From the NCBI GenBank assembly GCA_050117315.1, contig JASFMY010000036.1, forward strand, positions 1-48,986: 48,986 bases of DNA, given 5' to 3'. The stretch comes from JANQIV01 sp050117315 (GTDB taxonomy: Bacteria > Bacteroidota > Ignavibacteria > Ignavibacteriales > Melioribacteraceae). Shown one piece after another: positions 43,203-48,986 of this stretch. Positions within the stretch are counted from its first letter, which is position 1, and every line of letters begins with the position of its first letter. Under the pieces are notes generated by a model. It ran no database searches. It had not been told where the DNA came from and worked only from the letters and a program-made list of their open reading frames with translations. A program made the position numbers and the translations under genes.

Positions 43203-43763
43203 CCGCAAACCCGTCCATTTGGGGTATCGCGGACGGAGTAACCGGGGTACCCTGAACCAAACGTTCCTGCATGCAGGAACAGGTCGTTCCTTATACCACG
43301 AACGAACCGGCGGGGGTACCCTGAACGTTCAACTCTTTATACCCCGGATATACATGGCTCCCGTAACCTTAATTACTCCGGTTTATGATATTCTAATTTC
43401 TTGAAACAGCAGAAAATTTCATTCTGCCGTCATCTTCGACAGAATGAAGATGGATATCATTACACATAGTTGTTGAATACAAAAAGAAGGAAGAACCAAT
43501 GCTGAGTTTAACCGGACGATAGAACAGTTATTTGGAAATACAAATATCAAAATATGCAATTGCTATTATTAAGCCTAACTGCGTAGTTTTTTGCTGCCGC
43601 ACAGAACAAAAATGAAGCTTTTTCCGTTGGGAAATAAACACCAATAATTTTAGAAAGACCTACCTGTTACACACTACTTTAAAAAGCTGATTACTTTAAT
43701 AATACTGCAAATATAATTTTCCACATTTAACTGTCATCCATATATTTGCAGGAATGTTCTCAA
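43203..43763. other. Intergenic region with GGTACC direct repeats and a palindrome
   Basis: GGGGTACCCTGAAC occurs at 43244-43257 and again at 43313-43326, each followed within a few bases by ACGTTC. Between them is a perfect 18-bp palindrome GTTCCTGCATGCAGGAAC (43263-43280). Further on, CATTCTG/CAGAATG forms a stem around 43410-43436. No gene is supported between the HU-like protein and the convergent 131-residue protein. The 61-codon frame at 43219-43404 is made of the repeats. Confidence 0.6.
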
Positions 43764-44159
43764 CTAAGGACCAAGAGTACTTTCTACACGTCTATAGATA
43801 CTTTCCCATATCTTTTTTTTATCCGGGTCGGGTAAATTCTGGTATTTTTTATACCCTTCTTCAACAATATAGATGAAGGTAAGAGCATATATTGGACCCG
43901 GGTCGGTGCTTGAAGTTTCTTTATCAACCCACCTAATAGCTTTATCATAAGCTTTTAATGAACTACCGACATGGACAATCCCGCTAATAAGTTCGAGTCC
44001 ATCGGCAACAAATCTAACATCGCCGCCCATTTTCTCCGTCAAATTCTGCTCAAGGTCCTCTAATTTTGTGTAGATATTTTCTATATAGTCTGAGAAGAAT
44101 TTATCTAATTGCAATAATTTTACAACATATTCAGCATTTTTTAATGTCTCGGGTAACAT
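43764..44159 (-). CDS. Hypothetical helical protein, third gene of an unknown cluster
   Basis: A 131-residue, mainly helical, soluble protein. It has a Gly/Asp-rich centre (KMGGDVRFVADGLELISGIVHV) but no recognised domain or signal peptide. Its ATG is two bases after the stop of the 388-residue protein, so it is co-translated with it. It may be the partner or chaperone-like small subunit of the cluster; this is inferred from linkage only. Confidence 0.6.
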   Translation of the reverse strand: MLPETLKNAEYVVKLLQLDKFFSDYIENIYTKLEDLEQNLTEKMGGDVRFVADGLELISGIVHVGSSLKAYDKAIRWVDKETSSTDPGPIYALTFIYIVEEGYKKYQNLPDPDKKKIWESIYRRVESTLGP

Positions 44160-44160
44160 A

Positions 44161-45327
44161 CTAATCTCCTTTCATTTCAGCCCTAAGAGGCTTGAATATA
44201 TTTTCGTACCAATAGTGACCCGCCTTATCATCAACCTTCCTCAGGTTACGCATAAAAATATGAATACACTTTGCATAACTGCAAGGAAGTAACTTCCATG
44301 TGAAACGGTGACTTTCATCCTCTTTAATAATTGGCGCCGTATGAACATCGGTAGCAAAACCTATCCCCGGATGCGAAGTTAAGTGAGAGCCTACTGCCAA
44401 CCAGTCGGGCACATAATCAAACCGATGGTGAGGCGGCCGATGTCCAAAAGCCAAATGCATAAAGTATTCCGGTACAAATTTCATATAAATAGTTTTGCTC
44501 CGGCTTTCATCTACAGCTTCTGCTTTGACAAAAACTTCTTCGTAAAGATAATCCGCACCGGGATACAAACTAATCACACGGTATAGTTTACAAATAAGAG
44601 TTTTCTCTTCGTCTGCAAAATGATCGATATATTTGTAATGAAAGGGGATAGAAGCTATTGTGCAGTTTGCTCTCAACTGGCCATTGTTAATTTTAATAAT
44701 CTCATAAGGTTGATCAAATAGATTGAAAACAGGATCCGGATCCATTTCCCAAGCCGGCAACGTAAGTTGGAACTGGTTGATTTGCATACATCTTTTTTCA
44801 CGGCTATGAAAAAGCCAATCAATATTGGTTGAATCAATTAATTCTTTACCGTCAAGTAAGACAGAGGTAGCAGCACCTGAAAACTCATTGGGTAACCCCG
44901 GGTCAAGATGAGGAGTAAGATTAAACCATATTTCAAGGCGTTCATTAGATAACTTTATTCCATTTTTACCATACGGTGTTTTAATATTGGGTTTTTTGTT
45001 AAAATTAGACCCCGGATCACCATAAGGCTCATCACCTACATCGGGATTAGAATCCCCTTCCGTGATATTGATAAAAGTTGAAGGGCATGAATAATTTTCC
45101 GGTCCGGGCTTTATGGGATAAGACAGAAAAAATACGAGTGTATCAAGGGACGGATCGGATGGATCAATTGCATCTACCTGGCATTTCAATCGGTTATCTT
45201 TATCATCGGTTAGGACTATTTTATCTGGGGGAATCTTTGTCTGTTCATAAATTGGGTTCCAAGGAGTTACAACATAACCGCCTCTTTGATAATTTGACGG
45301 ATTAAATACAGCTAATTTAAAAGACAT
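44161..45327 (-). CDS. Unknown beta-sandwich protein, GH38 C-terminal/mutarotase-like
   Basis: A 388-residue protein without signal peptide or membrane segment. It opens with FKLAVFNPSNYQRGGYV, like the beta domain of GH38 alpha-mannosidases (V.NP..W.R), and continues with NGIKLSNERLEIWFNL and SVLLDGKELID. That resembles the GH38 C-terminal mutarotase-like domain, where the polymer-facing residues begin. No catalytic GH38 domain is present. The likeness is by eye and modest. Several Cys and a His-rich stretch (FGHRPPHHRF) could bind metal. Good ribosome binding site (GAGGAG). It is the middle gene of a three-gene cluster following the frameshifted membrane protein. Confidence 0.6.
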   Translation of the reverse strand: MSFKLAVFNPSNYQRGGYVVTPWNPIYEQTKIPPDKIVLTDDKDNRLKCQVDAIDPSDPSLDTLVFFLSYPIKPGPENYSCPSTFINITEGDSNPDVGDEPYGDPGSNFNKKPNIKTPYGKNGIKLSNERLEIWFNLTPHLDPGLPNEFSGAATSVLLDGKELIDSTNIDWLFHSREKRCMQINQFQLTLPAWEMDPDPVFNLFDQPYEIIKINNGQLRANCTIASIPFHYKYIDHFADEEKTLICKLYRVISLYPGADYLYEEVFVKAEAVDESRSKTIYMKFVPEYFMHLAFGHRPPHHRFDYVPDWLAVGSHLTSHPGIGFATDVHTAPIIKEDESHRFTWKLLPCSYAKCIHIFMRNLRKVDDKAGHYWYENIFKPLRAEMKGD

Positions 45328-45352
45328 TTAATAAATCTCCTCTATTATTTAG

Positions 45353-46107
45353 TTAATTTTTGCCAAGGCTTTCATTTAGTTTCTTTATGCCGTCAAGTAT
45401 TTGGGTAAATTTGACATTCGTTTTCTCTACATCTATTTCAAAAGAGCTCTTTGGTGGTATACCTAGTCTTATTTCAGTCCAAAGTTCTTCTAGTCTTTTC
45501 ACTTTTTCTTCCACGGCATTGTTTGTTGCAAATCTACCACGTTCTCCTATTAACTCAATAATATCGTTTTTTTTAGCAAGCAGTTCCTTAATGCTTCTTC
45601 AAATTCTTCGGATTTATTAGCAATAAATTTGCCTCGATCTTTTATTATCTCAATAGTGTCCTTATTTATTAAAGTATCTCTGAATTGCTTTCGAAATTCA
45701 TTCTCATTAATAATGTCTTTAAAAGTATCAGCTAAGCTTCCTATTTCCATTTTTTTTGCCAATTCCTCTTGTTTATAATTTAGTTCTTCAGCGCGTATTT
45801 TCTGCTTACGACTCTGCTGTAGGGCAAAAGCAGAAATGATAGCTGCTATACCTGTTAAAGCAGCAGTAATAATAGCAGCCCAACCTGCCAGATCTATAGG
45901 GCTTTCATTCACAGGTTGTTGGGATGTTTGTTCATTAAGTTGTTGTTGCGTTTGTTCTTTTTGAGTTCCGGGAAGCTCAGCAATCATTTTTTGTTTTTCA
46001 TCTAGTTCATCTTGAAGGTTTGATAACTTGTTATATGAGTAACCTAACGAAGATATAATTATTATAAAACCAAGCAATGAAATCAAAGTACGACACATAG
46101 AAGTCAT
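45353..46107 (-). CDS. Two-helix membrane protein with a dnaX-like -1 frameshift site
   Basis: Zero-frame translation from 46107 gives 185 residues and stops at 45550. Helices are at about 6-24 and 73-96, with a Gln-rich loop between them and a charged cytoplasmic tail. At 45574-45567 the coding strand has eight A in the phase CTA AAA AAA ACG. Slipping one base back (AAA AAA AAC) opens a further 71 codons to a stop at 45355, for 251 residues. The continuation is truly coding-like: its IIELIGERGRFATN repeats the in-frame IEIIKDRGKFIAN exactly 32 residues later. An AAGGA lies 10 bases before the A-run, the geometry of the E. coli dnaX frameshift signal. It could be programmed, a mutation or an assembly error. 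RBS AAGGAGG. It leads the cluster. Confidence 0.65.
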
Positions 46108-46752
46108 TACTCTTCCTCCTTTTTGTTAGAAGGTATCCGATGTCTTAAAGCTTCATTCCATATAACGAGAAGTCTTCCGGTAGAGTTGGATATCAATTCG
46201 GAAGAGCCTAAGAAGATTGTCAATTCAGCTTAGCCTGCTTTACCTTTGATTATTAATAATGAAAGAGCGTTGTCCATAAGTACATGAGAAGTGATACAAA
46301 TTCTTAAATAAATTATTTTCTCAATCTTTAGTAGTTCCATCAATTGTTTGACGAAACTATTTTTACCTTTAGATGTTTTGGCTTTAATAACCTTTATATA
46401 ATTAATTGCCACACAATATCTATATGAACCGAGTTTTTTATTCTAAATATTTGCTCTTACCTTCGACGATCATAAGTAGTAATAAGGAGATTTTAATATA
46501 AATGATTTCACTTTGATTTCCAATTAACAAAATGTTATTTAATTTAGTATGTCTTATTAAATTGCTCTCTAACATAAAGAGTCTATTTATAAATATTAAT
46601 TTCCCATGGTTTCAGTACAAGGTTTTTCATTTAATAGCCATGTAATTGTTTCTTAATTGCATAACAATTTCCGTATTTTTAAATCAATAATTAAATACAT
46701 TTATGGGACATTAAACGTACTGAGTTTCTATAAAAACTTTATTGTAAATCAA
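46108..46752. other. AT-rich intergenic region
   Basis: Over 600 bases between the divergent membrane protein and the YbaK-type deacylase. I see no convincing gene, hairpin terminator or repeat. A 60-codon minus-strand frame (46230-46412) has Lys-rich, low-complexity translation and no ribosome binding site, and is not accepted. Confidence 0.4.
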
Positions 46753-47220
46753 ATGACAAAAACAAATACCGTCAGAATATTGGATAAGTTCAAAATCGAT
46801 TATTCCGTAATTGAATATGATTACAACGACGATGAATTAGACGCTGTTACGGTAGCCGGGAAAATCGGTTTTGAAAGCGAAAGAGTATTTAAAACCCTTG
46901 TAGCACGGTCAAATAATAATGATATCTTTGTTTTCTGTATACCCGGTAATTACGAACTCGATTTGAAAAAAGCCTCTCAAGCAGCAGGTACAAAAAAAAT
47001 TGAAATGATAAAACTAAAAGAGCTTCTGCCTTTAACAGGCTATATTCACGGAGGTTGTTCCCCGATTGGAATGAAAAAAAGCTACCCGACTTTTATTGAA
47101 GAATCAGCCGAATTATTTGACACAATATCTATAAGCGCCGGGAAACGGGGAATGCAGATAGTAATCAACCCCAGAACGTTAAGAGAAATAACAAATGCTT
47201 CATTTGCAGGCTTAGTTTAA
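46753..47220 (+). CDS. YbaK/EbsC-type Cys-tRNA(Pro) deacylase
   Basis: A 155-residue trans-editing enzyme that hydrolyses Cys-tRNA(Pro), guarding proline codons against cysteine. The first ATG with family-like N-terminus is 46753 (MTKTNTVRILDKFKI); upstream codons from 46657 are AT-rich noise. Conserved Lys47 in RVFKTLV and GGCSPIGMKK near residue 110 are the substrate-pocket motifs of YbaK rather than ProX or INS. The stop shares the TTAA with the convergent aldo/keto reductase stop. Confidence 0.9.
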   Translation: MTKTNTVRILDKFKIDYSVIEYDYNDDELDAVTVAGKIGFESERVFKTLVARSNNNDIFVFCIPGNYELDLKKASQAAGTKKIEMIKLKELLPLTGYIHGGCSPIGMKKSYPTFIEESAELFDTISISAGKRGMQIVINPRTLREITNASFAGLV

Positions 47221-48638
47221 GCGGAGTAAAATTCTGCTATCTTTAATTCCTTATCAAAATCAACAATCTCCAAAACGTCATCAACATACTTTACAGATGT
47301 CATTCCTACTAAACAGCAGGAAACTTCGTCAAGAGAAATGTTGGCTAAAACGGCTTTCTGTGCCAGAGTAAGATCTACTGCTTTTTCAGACAGGAACTTG
47401 TTTATTTGTTCAATTATTGGGTTTCTCTTTTCATTAATTCCACTTGCAATAAAACTTTCGTAAAGCTCAAACAACTGTTCAATTGACTTATCATATTTTT
47501 TCAGGTTCTCAACGGCTTCTTCTTTCAGCTTAAGATTTTCCAGCAACCGTTTAACGGCAAATTTCATCCTTGCTATGAACAACCTGTCCCTGTCAAAAGC
47601 TAAACTTTCCAAAGTCCGGTAGGTACCGAAATTTTTAAGTAAATCTTCGCTTATAGATAAACAATCAACCATAGGATCATAATCCTGCCTTTTAAGTTTT
47701 CTTAAAACTTTATCACGAATATATTTTTCCAGCTCCATCAAATTCTGCATATATTCTTTCAGTTCAATTTCATTTGTATCACCCTTGCATTCAATTTCAC
47801 TCAGCTTAAACAAATTATTATCAACTACTGCGTTTATAGGCCTGTTGGTTAAAACCCCTATATTAGATTTTTTAGCCAGTTCAAGCACACTCAGTGAATT
47901 GTTTTGCTGATTTTTTGTGGCTGCAGCTCCCCTCTCAATTAAATTTAGCGGGAGCTGGATAACACCAAAGTGGTTATGAGGGGAAATTGAATCCGCAATC
48001 TCAATTAATTTCTCCAAAGAAGTAAATTCTTTTGCAAGAGTGTTATAACCAAAGGTATTTGAAGAAACACCGTAAGACTTAATTCTACCGTTTTGAACCT
48101 CTTTTTCCAATTGTTCAAAAGCTAACTCCAATCTTTTGTAATATAAACTTCTGAGTTCATTTATATCGTCAATATAAACATAAATTAAAAAGTACTCGGG
48201 GTTATGTATCAAGTAAACATCAATATATTCCTGGGCGGTTCTTTTAAGTGAAGCAGTAATTTGGTCTTTAATAAATTCAGGGTCAAAGCAGTGCCACATT
48301 TCCTGGCTGCATTTTACAATTCCTTTATACCCCATACCCATTTGTTCTTTTTGGAAAATAACATTAAGGCTCTGTCCCTGTATGTACCCGGCTTTGGATA
48401 CTAAAATAATATCTTCGCGTTTTATTGCCCCTTCGCTTACCAGCTTCTTAATAACTTTTCCAACAAGAATTTCGCTTTCACCGTCACTATAATTTGTTGA
48501 TGTGTCAATTAAATTAATGCCGTTTTTGAGAGCTTTCTCAAGAGCTAAAGCATGCTGTTCATTGTTTTGAACCCTATAAGTGCCAAAACCGCATACGGAT
48601 GAATTTAACCATGTTTTACCTAACTGTTTGAATCTCAT
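47217..48638 (-). CDS. Aldo/keto reductase, long form
   Basis: NADPH-type TIM-barrel oxidoreductase of 473 residues. Catalytic tetrad: Asp45 and Tyr50 in LIDTSTNYSDGESE, Lys82 in LVSKAGY and His145 in YLIHNPE. The barrel ends near residue 320, and about 150 further residues are charged and helical. Normal family members have about 320-350, so this is the larger form. Substrate unknown. The extra tail contains no Fe-S cysteine motif. The stop overlaps that of the ybaK-like gene by four bases. Confidence 0.85.
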   Translation of the reverse strand: MRFKQLGKTWLNSSVCGFGTYRVQNNEQHALALEKALKNGINLIDTSTNYSDGESEILVGKVIKKLVSEGAIKREDIILVSKAGYIQGQSLNVIFQKEQMGMGYKGIVKCSQEMWHCFDPEFIKDQITASLKRTAQEYIDVYLIHNPEYFLIYVYIDDINELRSLYYKRLELAFEQLEKEVQNGRIKSYGVSSNTFGYNTLAKEFTSLEKLIEIADSISPHNHFGVIQLPLNLIERGAAATKNQQNNSLSVLELAKKSNIGVLTNRPINAVVDNNLFKLSEIECKGDTNEIELKEYMQNLMELEKYIRDKVLRKLKRQDYDPMVDCLSISEDLLKNFGTYRTLESLAFDRDRLFIARMKFAVKRLLENLKLKEEAVENLKKYDKSIEQLFELYESFIASGINEKRNPIIEQINKFLSEKAVDLTLAQKAVLANISLDEVSCCLVGMTSVKYVDDVLEIVDFDKELKIAEFYSA

Positions 48639-48715
48639 TAAAATAATCCGAGTTTGATGTAATAAGTATTATAAATTTACAAAAATTCATCAGATTATAT
48701 TATTAGATTTCATTT

Positions 48716-48863
48716 TATACTTGTTGCAAATTGGTTTTGGGATTTTGTTTTTGTTTAAAACTCACCTGAATCCTCCCCGCCTCCCAAAGTCTCGTACGGC
48801 GGGCAGGTCTTAAAAAGAGAGGACTTTATGGCAAAATCCCAAAACCAATTTGCAACAAGTATA
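48716..48863. repeat. 148-bp element with perfect 32-bp terminal inverted repeats
   Basis: 48716-48747 and 48832-48863 are exact reverse complements. The 84-bp core holds a GC-rich piece (CCTCCCAAAGTCTCGTACGG, GGGCAGG) of the dispersed palindrome vocabulary. It has no coding capacity. Perfect arms imply recent activity or selection on the structure. It lies between the aldo/keto reductase start and the gene at the right edge. Confidence 0.85.
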
Positions 48864-48932
48864 TACACGATCCGAAAAAAAAATTAAGTTTGGGACTGTT
48901 TAAAGAGTTAGAAAAAGGTTAAGTTTGTTAGA

Positions 48933-48986
48933 ATGAAAATCGAGTTAACCAATATAGAAAAGGCAGAGTTAAAGCACTACCACAGA
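48933..48986 (+). CDS. 5' end of a gene truncated by the window edge
   Basis: Eighteen codons from ATG 48933 (MKIELTNIEKAELKHYHR) are open to the edge. The pattern LT..E.AEL resembles the N-terminal helix of some IS630-type transposases, which would suit the adjacent inverted-repeat element. That is weak and only a suggestion. No clear ribosome binding site. Confidence 0.35.
   Translation, partial: MKIELTNIEKAELKHYHR

Noticed and set aside
43219..43404. 61-codon frame after the HU-like gene
   Set aside because: It is made of the GGTACC repeats and the palindrome, with no binding site.
45360..45620. 86-codon plus-strand frame opposite the frameshift gene
   Set aside because: It is the complement of the -1-frame continuation, whose internal repeat shows that the minus strand is the coding one.
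46230..46412. 60-codon minus-strand frame
   Set aside because: Lys/Ile-rich, low complexity, no start signals and no neighbour linkage.
1..48986. tRNA or rRNA genes, riboswitches
   Set aside because: I found no cloverleaf with a T-loop-like GTTCGAAT core, no rRNA-like stretch and no recognisable riboswitch. The GGTTCGAAATGACC at 42260 belongs to a repeat.

Overview
The window is AT-rich bacterial DNA that fits the Bacteroidota/Chlorobi/Ignavibacteria assemblage, most likely an Ignavibacteria-like organism. The evidence is a PorV/PorQ-type outer-membrane protein, a DUF4159/DUF4175 pair, an HU-like protein with a DUF4469-type tail, and several TAnnTTTG promoter -7 boxes. The assignment is inferred from gene families, not from a marker gene. 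No rRNA, tRNA or CRISPR array was seen.

Left part (1-12.5 kb): a truncated minus-strand gene diverges from a NarL-type histidine kinase. A 22-23 bp tandem repeat array follows, then two small coupled hypothetical genes. Next is a minus-strand operon coding for a transglutaminase/TPR protein, a very short secreted RHS protein with a toxin-like C-terminus, and a probable immunity protein. After a repeat-filled gap come pdxB (its stop codon lies inside a repeat arm), a DUF4159/DUF4175 envelope pair and a TrpB2-type tryptophan synthase beta chain.

Middle (12.5-24.3 kb): a block of nested inverted repeats, then a FadD-like acyl-CoA ligase, pepT, pyrimidine-nucleoside phosphorylase, a barrel-like envelope protein, a single-domain response regulator, overlapping carA-carB (written right to left) and a divergent lipoprotein.

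24.3-36.0 kb is bracketed by two diverged copies of one degenerate element in opposite orientation. Inside are a 623-residue coiled-coil protein and a tight four-gene locus: two SGNH hydrolases, an MBOAT O-acyltransferase and a TPR plus beta-barrel outer-membrane protein. This locus looks like a machine for acetylating and exporting a cell-surface polysaccharide. A small helical protein and nadB complete the segment.

Right part (36.0-49.0 kb): gpmI, a PorV-like protein, a lipoprotein, a MmcQ/YjbR protein, the tail-specific protease Prc and the HU-like protein. Then comes an unrecognised three-gene minus-strand cluster, whose first gene carries a dnaX-like -1 frameshift site. A YbaK/EbsC-type editing deacylase, a long aldo/keto reductase, a short element with perfect 32-bp terminal inverted repeats and the first codons of another gene finish the window.

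The metabolic genes (pdxB, trpB2, carAB, nadB, gpmI, pepT, pdp) are ordinary housekeeping functions. The points that most deserve follow-up are the frameshift gene and its cluster, the mini-RHS operon, the acetylation/export locus, the inverted element bracket and the dense palindromic repeats.
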